DNA of 64,000 nt, from assembly GCA_900635495.1 (NCBI GenBank), contig LR134136.1, positions 3,968,001 through 4,032,000 on the forward strand, given 5' to 3'. The notes beneath the pieces are model-generated. The model was not told where the DNA came from. It made no database searches and saw only the letters and a list, made by a program, of their open reading frames with translations. The translations under genes were made by a program, and so were the position numbers. Positions 17,366 through 26,065 of this stretch are shown piece after piece. The stretch is from Atlantibacter hermannii. GTDB taxonomy: Bacteria; Pseudomonadota; Gammaproteobacteria; Enterobacterales; Enterobacteriaceae. The number at the start of each line of letters is the position of its first letter. Position 1 is the first letter of the stretch.

Positions 17366-17923
17366 TTAAAAATATTCGACGTGATAGCGGATAATTGAGC
17401 TGTAATTACCTGCTTTAAAATTATTACTGGTCTTAATCAGACGAATGGCATAATCCAGTTCAATTTGATCTGGACTTTTAGAAACATAGGGTGTTTTTTC
17501 ACCGTTGCTAATTATATGGCCGTCTCTGTCGGTTATTTTTAACGCGAGACCTAATACATCTCCACTCAGTTTAAACAAGCCATTTTCATCTGTACCTTCA
17601 AACGTAACGCGTAAAAATGTCCACGGAATTGCTTGCGCAGTCGCGCTCAGTGCACATTTCGAAAGAAACAGAGAAAATAGTTGTGGTGGCCCTTCTCCTG
17701 TACGTGATAATGCGCCCCGGGACACATCAGGCATTTCAATCACCTGATAACCAGACGCGTCGCTGTTCGAGGTAGTGCTTGTCGACATAGCGCATGCATT
17801 ACTAAGAACTTCACCCTGTACATTAACCGTCCCGTGGAAAGGTGTAAGAAAATCATGGGCATTAACATGAAAAACGCAGCTAAGTAATGCGATGGCAACC
17901 CAGCGGCAAGATACATAAACCAT
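17366..17923 (-). CDS. Fimbrial subunit, MrpB-like minor pilin
   Basis: This 185-residue protein starts at ATG 17923. The frame is open to 17977, but only the inner start gives a signal peptide (MVYVSCRWVAIALLSCVFHVNA) and it follows AAAGGG at good spacing. It is a pilin-fold protein with the first cysteine in EVLSNACAMST and the second in LFLSKCALS, ending in the strand SSIIRYHVEYF. It lies directly between the major pilin and the usher. By analogy with MR/P (MrpB) it may terminate or anchor the fibre; this role is inference. Confidence 0.82.
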   Translation of the reverse strand: MVYVSCRWVAIALLSCVFHVNAHDFLTPFHGTVNVQGEVLSNACAMSTSTTSNSDASGYQVIEMPDVSRGALSRTGEGPPQLFSLFLSKCALSATAQAIPWTFLRVTFEGTDENGLFKLSGDVLGLALKITDRDGHIISNGEKTPYVSKSPDQIELDYAIRLIKTSNNFKAGNYSSIIRYHVEYF

Positions 17924-17991
17924 GACATCAGCCCTTTCTGTTTGACAGTTATACGCCTGCATACACAGGCGTATCATTCAAAAATTAGCTC

Positions 17992-18540
17992 TTACTGATA
18001 AGCTAAAGAAAAGTCTGCAATAGAGGTGAATTCACCCGGGGTGATCGTTGCTGATGCACCGTTACCCTGCAGATATGCAGAGAAGTTAAGGTGGTTATCA
18101 CCGTTTTGAAGCGTTTGCGGCGCAGTTGCAGTGCCGAGTTTAATCTGAGTGCTGGAGCCGTCAGTCAGAATAATGCTGGCACCTTTAGCGGTACCGGTCA
18201 GGCCCAGAGAACCATCAACCACGCCAGCGGAGCCAGTGAAGGTGGTGGTAACAGTTTTAAGGGTTGACGTGTCGCAGTTAGTCAGCAGAATCGTGAACGG
18301 ACGCGGATCGCTGGTACCGCTTTTAGAATTAGCTTCTAAAACGCCCTGTGCAATGCCGCCAAAATCCACAGTCAGCGCTTCGCCATCCTGACCCGGAGCG
18401 ATAGAGCACGGTGCGTTCAGAATAGAACCGGTGAAGGTCACCGTACCATGCCCCTGATCGGCTGTAACTGCTGCATTAGCAACGCCAGACAACATTGAAA
18501 CACCCATTACAGACGCCAGTGCTACTTTTTTAAAGTTCAT
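17992..18540 (-). CDS. Major fimbrial subunit, MrpA/FimA-like
   Basis: This 182-residue protein starts at ATG 18540 after AAAGGATAAAGTT. The longer upstream extension lacks a signal peptide at its own start. The signal peptide ends at SGVANA. The pilin features are the N-terminal donor strand (GHGTVTFTGSILNAPCSIAP), a cysteine pair (PCSIAP, LTNCDTST) and the closing FTSIADFSLAYQ. As the first gene after a long AT-rich regulatory region it is expected to be the abundant shaft subunit. Confidence 0.9.
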   Translation of the reverse strand: MNFKKVALASVMGVSMLSGVANAAVTADQGHGTVTFTGSILNAPCSIAPGQDGEALTVDFGGIAQGVLEANSKSGTSDPRPFTILLTNCDTSTLKTVTTTFTGSAGVVDGSLGLTGTAKGASIILTDGSSTQIKLGTATAPQTLQNGDNHLNFSAYLQGNGASATITPGEFTSIADFSLAYQ

Positions 18541-19173
18541 AACTTTATCCTTTAAAGTTGGTAATTTCCTTGAGATATTTTTTACTGCCACTCGCCATAA
18601 CAAATACAAAATAAATATTAAAAGGATGATACCCATAAGTATCATCAATTAATGATTTACATATTCTAAAGGCGTTGTGTTACAGCGCTAAATAATATGA
18701 TTATTTTAACAATAAAAATATTATTTTTTATTTAAGCACTCAACCATTAGGACAATGACCTAGGAAAATACTTAAATCGTACGCTTAATATATAACCGCA
18801 ATAACCTCTGGAAAATAAACTTTACGTTTATTCATCTTTTAGTTTTTTTATATTGACCTGACGCCAGCTTTATCAGGCTTAGCGGTTAATACCCTGAAAT
18901 AATGTTTTAGCCTAACATTCGCTCAACAAAAAATAACCGATTATCTAATTAATTTTTATTAAAAATGATTATCTATTGCAATCTCATAGACTTAAATACC
19001 ACATCGATTAACAGCCGCTTCGGTTAAAAAAGGATTAACACTTAACTCTAATGAGGTATTAAGCGCAGTGTGGCAAAGCAGTCGTTAATACTCATGGTAA
19101 TAACGTCAAACATAACAGCGTCAGGCCAAAGCTGATGACCATCGCCAGAATAGAAGAGTGCGTTGTTATTAAT
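18541..19173. promoter_or_regulatory. AT-rich control region of the fimbrial operon
   Basis: About 630 bp without a gene, visibly richer in A and T than the flanking coding DNA (runs such as TTATTTTTTATTTAAG and AATTAATTTTTATTAAAAATG). It must hold the operon promoter and is the kind of DNA H-NS silences. I found no FimE/FimB-type 9-bp repeat (TTGGGGCCA) and no invertase gene beside it. I cannot pick a single promoter with confidence. Confidence 0.55.
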
Positions 19174-19201
19174 AAAAAAAACCACGCCGAGGCGTGGTTT
19201 T
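19174..19201 (-). terminator. ytfP terminator
   Basis: AAAACCACGCC and GGCGTGGTTTT (19178-19188, 19191-19201) form a stem with a 2-nt gap at its tip. On the minus strand a run of eight T follows. It begins just after the ytfP stop codon. Confidence 0.88.
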
Positions 19202-19204
19202 AGG

Positions 19205-19552
19205 TTAGACATGAGGTCGTCTGTCGAGCCAGTTACCCGTTTCTATGCGCTCCAGACCTTTAACGTCACGTTGATATACATACATCCACGCGCTGCCAAA
19301 GGGCGTTTGAATCAGCTGACGCCGATACTCTCCCCCCTTAGTACGCAGCGCATCCAGTTCGGCAAGCGTACTGGCGTCGATACGATACACTTCGCCTAAC
19401 ACCTCCCCTTCGCCCGGCACCGCGCCAGGATAGTGGCCGATGCTGAACAACTGAAAGTTTTCAACCGTGTGATCGCCCAGCCACTGAGCATTGGTCATCC
19501 AGTGGCTGTTACCTTGTTTGCGTCTTAAACTACCGTAGACAAATATTCGCAT
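19205..19552 (-). CDS. ytfP: Gamma-glutamylcyclotransferase-family protein YtfP
   Basis: This small cytoplasmic protein has 115 residues (113 in E. coli). It opens with the family motif FVYGSLRRKQGN, which forms the active-site loop of the GGCT fold, and has the conserved HYPGAVPGEG and EVYRID segments. The precise substrate is not established. It starts 2 bp after the tamB stop and is the last gene of the tamA-tamB-ytfP unit, closed by a strong terminator. Confidence 0.95.
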   Translation of the reverse strand: MRIFVYGSLRRKQGNSHWMTNAQWLGDHTVENFQLFSIGHYPGAVPGEGEVLGEVYRIDASTLAELDALRTKGGEYRRQLIQTPFGSAWMYVYQRDVKGLERIETGNWLDRRPHV

Positions 19553-19554
19553 TG

Positions 19555-22500
19555 CTAAAACTCGAACTGATAGAGCAAATCGAGTGCCTGATCCACGCCA
19601 GACACCGCTTCCAGATACAGCTTAGGCATCAGGCGATACCGCAGGGTTAAGGTCGCCAGAGAATCAAAGATACCCACACCATACTTCACCTGCAGACCCG
19701 GCAGTACATAGCCACTGACCACTACCTGCGAGGAGTCGCCAACTCCCTGGGTATCCAGCGCCAGATTGCTGACGCCAAACGTCTCGCCGATTTTACCCAC
19801 AACCTGACCACTTTGTGCAACCCCCAGTCCAACCAGCATTGACGTCATCGCCTCGCTATCGCTCTGCCCGCTCTCAAGCCCTTGCCCCCGCAACAGATAG
19901 GAAAGCGCTTCCTGTTGCGACATGGCCGGGTCTGAGAACACTTCTACCCTGGGTTCATCCGGCGTGCCCGTCACCCGAACGCCCGCAGTCACATCGTTCT
20001 CCGTGGCATCCGGATTTCGGATTGCTTCAATGTTTAATAACGGCTGATCCGGCGGGCCAGAGAACAGGAGTTCCCCTTTACGCACAATCAAATCCTGACC
20101 ATAGGCGCGAAAACGTCCTTGCGGGATATTCACCTGTCCGTTTAAGCCCAGTCCCTGTTTATCCTGGGCGACTTTCAGATCGCCCGTTAAACGCGCCCGC
20201 AATCCGAAGGCGCTCATACGGACATCGTTCCCCACATGCACCGTCAGATTGCTGTTGATCGGAATGGCTGCCGTCGGCGCGCTTTCTGGTTTCAACTGCG
20301 CATCAAGCATCACCTCATCACTTGATACATCGACAGCGCTTTCCGGCAACTCTTGTACCACAATACGCGCCCAGGGCACATCCACTCGCCCATCAAGCGT
20401 AATCAGGCTTGGCGTCGCTTCCAGTACCACATCCGGCGATACATCAAGGCGTACGATCGGCGGCACGGTGATCCGCACCTTGTCCCCTTTCGCCGCTATG
20501 CGTGCGCGCCAGTTATCAAGCTGGCTCCAGTCGGCATCGCCATTCAGTGTGATTTGCCCGCGACGGGTGTCGACCACCCCCTGAAGCGTGGAACTCATCC
20601 CATTAAATACCATGGTGACCTGGCTTGGCCGCATATCAAACGGCATAAAGTTACCGTCGATATCCACACCGTTAAGCTGCATCTGACCAAAAAGCTGCGG
20701 TTGCGTCGCGTTGCCACCTAACCGCAGATTGGCATTCAGCAGCCCCGCCGCTTTTTCGCCGCGCGAGAATAACGTGTTCACCATCGCCAGCGAGAAATTA
20801 CGAATGTTGACATTGCCAGACAGGGTGCGGCGGTTTTGCGGATCGGCAATCTGCACTTTGCCATCAAACTGCCCGTTACCCGCCAGACGCAGCAGCCAGC
20901 CCAACTCAGCCTGGTTGTTACGCAATGAGGCATTCAGGCTCAGGGTGTCGAACGCTACCGGCAACACGCTTTCATTGACGCGTTGCGTCACTTTTACACC
21001 GCGCCCATCCAGCGTTACGCTACCCTGCGGCAACCCTTCTTTCGTGGTGTCCCATGCCACGTCCGCCTTTCCGGTGAATACGCCGCTCGCCTGCGTTTCC
21101 GGCGGCAGGAACGGCTTCACCATGGCTAAATCAAAGCGTTGAAGCTCCACTACCGCACGCCCTTGCGCACCCGCATCCACGGCCTGTGGCAGGCACAGTC
21201 GGGCATTTGGGTTGCTCCAGCAGTGCGGGCCGATATTGATTTTTTGCTCCTTGCCACGGTAATCCAGCGCAATCTCACGGCTTTGCGACCAGGGGCCGAC
21301 CGGCGTCTCAAAACGGGTATTTTCCAGCGTACCGCGCCAGCGTTGTTCAGCGCGATCAAAGCTGCCTTTCAGATTAAGCTGCCCCGACACCGGATCGCCC
21401 TGTACCCGCAGCGCCAGTTGATGATTTTTCTCGCTACCTTTGGCGTTAACCGTCGCCAGCGCGATATTCAGCCCCGGCTGGACGACACGCTCGACGCGCA
21501 CGTCCAGGGTGCCGCCAATCTGATCGGTGGATTTGATATCGCCGTCCACGCGCACCTGGGCAATCGACAACTCCTGCCAGCGCAAATTACGGGCGGTGAT
21601 GTCCGCCAGCACCTGTGGCGCCTCTACCGTTCCGCGAATCTTAACCAGGCCTTTCGCAGTACCGCCCAGGCCCGGCAAAGCGTTATTAAGATTCGGCGCG
21701 TCGATGCTGGCGTCCAGCTCCAGGTCTTCCACGCCAAGCTCGCCTTTGATGTCGGCGGTATTGCGCCCCAGCGCAACGTGCAGCCCGGGGATGACCCACT
21801 GCATATAGCTGTTGCCCTGCAGTTTGCCGTCGACCTTAACAGCATTTTGTTTGACGTTGCCCGCCAGCTTAATTTCCGGCACGTTGAGTTGCCAGGTTCC
21901 GCCATACAGACTGCCGCGCAGCTTCACTAAACCATCCAGTTTCGCAGGCCAGTCAGGCCAGGTTTTGGCCGTATTGATTTTGTTCAGCGTCAGTTCGCCG
22001 CGCCAGCTGATCGCCTGTTGCCAGTCCAGCACGGCTTTCAGTTCGGTCGTACCTTCCAGTGCGGCGACGGTTAACTTATCAAGATTGATATTTTGCTCGT
22101 TGCCCTTTGCGTCGAGGGTAATCGTAGCCGGTGGTATCGACTCACCTTTTACCGCCGTACGGAAACTCAGCGTATAGTCGGTCATCTTGCCGGTGAGCTT
22201 GAGCTTAAGATCGTCCGCCTGATACTGTTTCTCACCGGTAAACGGCCAGTACAGCTGCTCGCTGGTGATATCCAGATTTAACGGCAGGCCCGCTTCCCCC
22301 AGGCGCGTTTGACCACGCAGCACCATGTCCACCGGCCCGGAAAGATTAACCCCGAACTCAAGCTGTTCGCGCAGCGCGCCGCCAACTTTAATTTTGACCT
22401 TTTCACCTTTGACGGGATCGACATTGAGGGTGCTGTTCAGGGTGATATCTACCGGCCAGTTGTTGCGCAGTTCTGCACGCCCTGTGGCGTTGAGGGTGCC

Positions 22501-23331
22501 CTGGGTGGAATCGATATCCAGCGCGTCCAGCGTTGCAAGGCCGTCAACGCTGCTGACTTTGAGCAGCATTGCGTTAACCGTGACATCAGTGTCGCCCGTC
22601 AGACGCAGTTGCTCGCCTTTAAATGACTGAATAGTCAGATTTAAGGGCAAGTGCACATCCGTCATTTCCGGCAGTACCGGTTTCGAGAAGAGCTGCTTCA
22701 GGGTCTCGCCGAGCGGCGGTTCATCCGGCTGCGGATTGTCTATTTTCGGCTCGACCACTTCTTCCTGCGCCACTTTGGCGACCTTCGGCAAGGCGATCAA
22801 TAATCCCTGTAGCGTGGTCGGCGTGAGCGTTAAATCGCGGTCGCGCCAGTCAAGCCCCGACGTGAAATCCATCACCGAGACGGTGGTGTCATCAATGCGG
22901 ATGTTGATGTTATTCAGCGTCACTTTGCTCAGCGCAATGGGATAAGGCGTGGAGAGATCGAGCGGCCCGCTGTCTTCTTCTTCAACCTGCGCCGCTGGCG
23001 GCATTTTCTTTGTATCAATCACGACATTGATATCGCGTAACGACAGCGCATTCACGCACAGGCTGCTGTCACGCAGGCATGACAGCTTCACGGCAAGATG
23101 CACATCGCCCGCCAACACATTCACGCCAGGCTGCTCATACCGCAGGTTTTTGATGGTCAGGTCGCGCCAGCCACCAGTCACGCTGCCGATTTCCAGCCCC
23201 GGCACCCACCGATCGGCGGCTTTAAAGACGAGATGGAGGCCGGTGGTGGTGCCGACTAAAAACCCGACTATCCCGATCAAAACGACCAGAAACAGCATCA
23301 CGGCAAGGGTGATTTTCTTCCATAAACTCAT
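19555..23331 (-). CDS. tamB: Translocation and assembly module subunit TamB
   Basis: This 1258-residue AsmA-like protein (1259 in E. coli) has a signal-anchor helix at residues 8-28 and a long repetitive beta-rich body. It ends in the conserved TamB/DUF490 domain (ALSYLLRGQGLESG, GVGDSSQVVVSGYVLPGLQVKYG), closing in DLLYQFEF. It spans the periplasm from the inner membrane to TamA. It is implicated in autotransporter and usher insertion and in phospholipid transport to the outer membrane. Its ATG overlaps the tamA stop by 4 nt, so the partners are translationally coupled. Confidence 0.97.
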   Translation of the reverse strand: MSLWKKITLAVMLFLVVLIGIVGFLVGTTTGLHLVFKAADRWVPGLEIGSVTGGWRDLTIKNLRYEQPGVNVLAGDVHLAVKLSCLRDSSLCVNALSLRDINVVIDTKKMPPAAQVEEEDSGPLDLSTPYPIALSKVTLNNINIRIDDTTVSVMDFTSGLDWRDRDLTLTPTTLQGLLIALPKVAKVAQEEVVEPKIDNPQPDEPPLGETLKQLFSKPVLPEMTDVHLPLNLTIQSFKGEQLRLTGDTDVTVNAMLLKVSSVDGLATLDALDIDSTQGTLNATGRAELRNNWPVDITLNSTLNVDPVKGEKVKIKVGGALREQLEFGVNLSGPVDMVLRGQTRLGEAGLPLNLDITSEQLYWPFTGEKQYQADDLKLKLTGKMTDYTLSFRTAVKGESIPPATITLDAKGNEQNINLDKLTVAALEGTTELKAVLDWQQAISWRGELTLNKINTAKTWPDWPAKLDGLVKLRGSLYGGTWQLNVPEIKLAGNVKQNAVKVDGKLQGNSYMQWVIPGLHVALGRNTADIKGELGVEDLELDASIDAPNLNNALPGLGGTAKGLVKIRGTVEAPQVLADITARNLRWQELSIAQVRVDGDIKSTDQIGGTLDVRVERVVQPGLNIALATVNAKGSEKNHQLALRVQGDPVSGQLNLKGSFDRAEQRWRGTLENTRFETPVGPWSQSREIALDYRGKEQKINIGPHCWSNPNARLCLPQAVDAGAQGRAVVELQRFDLAMVKPFLPPETQASGVFTGKADVAWDTTKEGLPQGSVTLDGRGVKVTQRVNESVLPVAFDTLSLNASLRNNQAELGWLLRLAGNGQFDGKVQIADPQNRRTLSGNVNIRNFSLAMVNTLFSRGEKAAGLLNANLRLGGNATQPQLFGQMQLNGVDIDGNFMPFDMRPSQVTMVFNGMSSTLQGVVDTRRGQITLNGDADWSQLDNWRARIAAKGDKVRITVPPIVRLDVSPDVVLEATPSLITLDGRVDVPWARIVVQELPESAVDVSSDEVMLDAQLKPESAPTAAIPINSNLTVHVGNDVRMSAFGLRARLTGDLKVAQDKQGLGLNGQVNIPQGRFRAYGQDLIVRKGELLFSGPPDQPLLNIEAIRNPDATENDVTAGVRVTGTPDEPRVEVFSDPAMSQQEALSYLLRGQGLESGQSDSEAMTSMLVGLGVAQSGQVVGKIGETFGVSNLALDTQGVGDSSQVVVSGYVLPGLQVKYGVGIFDSLATLTLRYRLMPKLYLEAVSGVDQALDLLYQFEF

Positions 23332-25061
23332 AACTCTGGCCCCAAACCGATATAGAACTGCAATCCATGTTCCTCTTTGTCCCCAATGGGCACCGCAAAA
23401 TCGAGCTTAACCGGCCCAACCGGGGACTGCCAGCGCACACCCACGCCCGCGCCGGTTTTAAAATCGCTGCGGCGGATGTCATTTACCGCCTCGCCGGAAT
23501 CGACAAACATCGCACCCCACCATTTCCCGGTAACGTTGTACTGGTACTCCAGCGATCCGGTGGCCAGTTTGGACGCACCGGTGAGTTTGCCTTCATCGTT
23601 CTCCGGCGAAATGGATTTGTATTTATAGCCGCGAATACTGCGGTCGCCGCCCGCAAAGAAGCGGAGATCCGGCGGGACTTTGTCGAAATCGCCGGTTTCA
23701 ATCCAGCCCAGATTGCCACGCGCGACAAAGCGGTGACGGTCATACAAGGTACGGATCCAGACGTTTTGCGCCTGCAATACCACAAAGTCCACATCAGAAC
23801 CCCAGGCGGTATTGGAATAATCCACTGAATAGCGTTGTGAATCCCCCCAGGTGGGCATTAACCCGCCGCGGGAGCGGGTGCGGCTAATCATCACCCCTGG
23901 ATATAACAGCATGGTGGTATTGGTGACGTCCGCCTGGGTAAAGTGATCGAGACTCCAGCGCAGGTTAATGGCGCGCTGCCAGCCGCTCGACAAGTCCCAA
24001 TAGCGCGAGACCGCAAGGGTAGTAGAATCCGCTTCGGTATCGTTTAAATCAGTGCGCTTAAAGCCGCCCTGCACCAGGTAATACTGTTCGATAGGGTTTT
24101 TCAGCAGCGGCACTTTATAGCTGAAGTCCAGCTGCTGTTCCGGAGCGGAAATACTGGCGCTGGTGGTAAAGCTGTGTCCCCAGGAGTTAATCCAGGGTTT
24201 GTGCCAGGTGGCTTTGATACGCGGCCCGACATCAGTGGAGTAACCCACGCCGGTTTCGACCCTGTTTTGAATTCGCGGCGAAAGCACGCCATGCAACGGC
24301 AGCACTTTGGTTTTACGCGCCTTATCAAATTCCGGCGCTACCACCACAGAGTTAAACCAGCCGGTGGCGGAGAGCCGCCGGTTCAGTTCGGCCAAATCTT
24401 TAGACTGGTAATAATCCCCCTGATCGAACGGCACCAGGCTTTGCAAATACTCCTCCCGTATCTGGGAGCCTTCAAAGGTAACGGGCCCAAATCGGTAGCG
24501 TTCGCCGCTGTTGTAATCGATGTCCCAGAATGCCTGATGGCGATCCAGGGAGACGCCTAACTGGCTTTTAGTAAACTCGCTGTCGAAGTAGCCTTTGCGT
24601 AAAGAAACGCGGGTAAGACTTTTCTTAAAATTATCGTAATCGCCGTGGTCGAGCACCGTTCCAATGGCGGGACGGGTACTGAGAAGATCGAGATAGTCAC
24701 GATCGGTGCGGGCGCCGCCGCGCAAAATCACATCCGTTCCGCCAATACGAACCGGTTCACCAGGCGTGACTCTGGCGATTAAAACCTGTCGGCCTTTAGG
24801 GGGCGGCGGACGGAGATCAAAGTCGATAGTCGGCTCGTAATACCCCAGCGCTTTTAACCCGTTACGGATGGCATCATCCACGCGCGCCCGAAACTGTCGG
24901 TCAGGTGTAACTTCGTCGCTTTCTATTGTAGATAGTTGAGCGCGAACGTTTTTTTGCAACTCACCGGTGAGTCCTTCAACTTGCAGACGCACATTCGCCG
25001 CGCTGGCGGCAGTGGAGACCAGCATGAAACTGGCGCAGAAACAGAGACGGAATCGTGGCAC
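23328..25061 (-). CDS. tamA: Translocation and assembly module outer-membrane subunit TamA
   Basis: This is an Omp85-family protein. I start it at the GTG at 25061, which follows CAGGAG at ideal spacing and gives 577 residues, exactly the E. coli length; a longer frame reaches 25166 but adds no signal sequence. The signal peptide ends near SAAN. Three POTRA domains follow to about residue 265, then a 16-strand barrel with the Omp85 lid-lock motif region RFFAGGDRSIRGY and a C-terminal FYIGLGPEL strand. It inserts autotransporters and works with TamB. It is divergent from msrA. Confidence 0.96.
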   Translation of the reverse strand: MPRFRLCFCASFMLVSTAASAANVRLQVEGLTGELQKNVRAQLSTIESDEVTPDRQFRARVDDAIRNGLKALGYYEPTIDFDLRPPPPKGRQVLIARVTPGEPVRIGGTDVILRGGARTDRDYLDLLSTRPAIGTVLDHGDYDNFKKSLTRVSLRKGYFDSEFTKSQLGVSLDRHQAFWDIDYNSGERYRFGPVTFEGSQIREEYLQSLVPFDQGDYYQSKDLAELNRRLSATGWFNSVVVAPEFDKARKTKVLPLHGVLSPRIQNRVETGVGYSTDVGPRIKATWHKPWINSWGHSFTTSASISAPEQQLDFSYKVPLLKNPIEQYYLVQGGFKRTDLNDTEADSTTLAVSRYWDLSSGWQRAINLRWSLDHFTQADVTNTTMLLYPGVMISRTRSRGGLMPTWGDSQRYSVDYSNTAWGSDVDFVVLQAQNVWIRTLYDRHRFVARGNLGWIETGDFDKVPPDLRFFAGGDRSIRGYKYKSISPENDEGKLTGASKLATGSLEYQYNVTGKWWGAMFVDSGEAVNDIRRSDFKTGAGVGVRWQSPVGPVKLDFAVPIGDKEEHGLQFYIGLGPEL

Positions 25062-25286
25062 GTTTTCTCCTGAATTTCCTTTTTCCCACCCCTGGAAGGA
25101 AACGTAGTGCCGCTCCGCGGCCTGATGAAAATTCCCGCGCAACGGGAATTGAAAAAGAGACGACAACCCAAATATTTCTTATGTTTAAATCTAGACGTAT
25201 TTATCAACTGTATTGTGTGCAAAGACACGCCGTGTGACAACCTTAGCGAGGCTGTTGCTTTTTTCTCCATTTAAGGGAGACCGACG

Positions 25287-25925
25287 ATGAATTTTTTTGA
25301 TAAAAAGCACCTGATCGACCCGGATCAGGCCTTGCCTGGACGCAGTACGCCGATGCCGGTCGCCGCGCTTCATGCCGTTAACGAACACTCAATGACCAAT
25401 GTGCCGGAAGGGATGGAAATCGCTATCTTTGCCATGGGCTGTTTTTGGGGAGTGGAACGCCTGTTCTGGCCATTGCCTGGGGTCTACAGCACAGCGGCGG
25501 GGTATTCCGGCGGTTATACTCCGAACCCGACTTATCGCGAAGTGTGTACCGGTAAAACCGGTCATGCCGAAGCGGTGCGCATCGTTTACGATCCGCAAGT
25601 CATCAGTTATGAGCAACTACTTCAGGTGTTCTGGGAGAATCATGATCCTGCCCAGGGCATGCGCCAGGGTAACGATACGGGGACGCAATACCGTTCGGCG
25701 ATCTATCCGTTAACGCCGGAGCAGGACAGCGCCGCTCATGCAAGCCTGGCGCGCTTTCAAAAAGCCATGGAGGATCAAGGCGATCATCGCACCATTACCA
25801 CGGAGATCGCCAGCGCAAAGCCGTTCTATTACGCTGAAGACGAACATCAGCAGTACCTGCATAAAAATCCTTATGGATATTGCGGCATAGGCGGAATTGG
25901 GGTGTGTTTACCGCCCCAGGGATGA
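25287..25925 (+). CDS. msrA: Peptide methionine sulfoxide reductase A
   Basis: This 212-residue cytoplasmic enzyme matches E. coli MsrA in length. It reduces methionine-S-sulfoxide in proteins and as free amino acid. The catalytic motif GCFWGVER (Cys52) is intact, and two further cysteines near the C-terminus (NPYGYCGIGGIGVCLPP) relay the disulfide to thioredoxin. The ATG follows TTAAGGGAGACCGACG. It is divergent from tamA, as in E. coli. Confidence 0.97.
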   Translation: MNFFDKKHLIDPDQALPGRSTPMPVAALHAVNEHSMTNVPEGMEIAIFAMGCFWGVERLFWPLPGVYSTAAGYSGGYTPNPTYREVCTGKTGHAEAVRIVYDPQVISYEQLLQVFWENHDPAQGMRQGNDTGTQYRSAIYPLTPEQDSAAHASLARFQKAMEDQGDHRTITTEIASAKPFYYAEDEHQQYLHKNPYGYCGIGGIGVCLPPQG

Positions 25926-25970
25926 TCTCTGGCGGCTAAACAGCCGCTGCTGTTATACTATGCGTTAAAT

Positions 25971-25998
25971 TGCGGGCTCGCTCTTCGGTGAGCCCGCA
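25971..25998 (+). terminator. msrA terminator
   Basis: TGCGGGCTC (25971-25979) pairs with GAGCCCGCA (25990-25998) around a 10-nt loop. TTTAT follows, about 45 bp after the msrA stop. Confidence 0.65.
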
Positions 25999-26065
25999 TT
26001 TATCATGTTATTTTCAATAGTATTTTCACTTCCCTTCCGAGGATCCGGCTCAGGCTGGATAAACT

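Noticed and set aside
18541..19173. Type 1-like invertible fim switch
   Set aside because: I found no TTGGGGCCA-type repeat and no tyrosine recombinase gene in the window.
25062..25166. Upstream ATG (25166) as the tamA start
   Set aside because: The extension is not a signal peptide and has no ribosome-binding site. GTG at 25061 has AGGAG and reproduces the family length.
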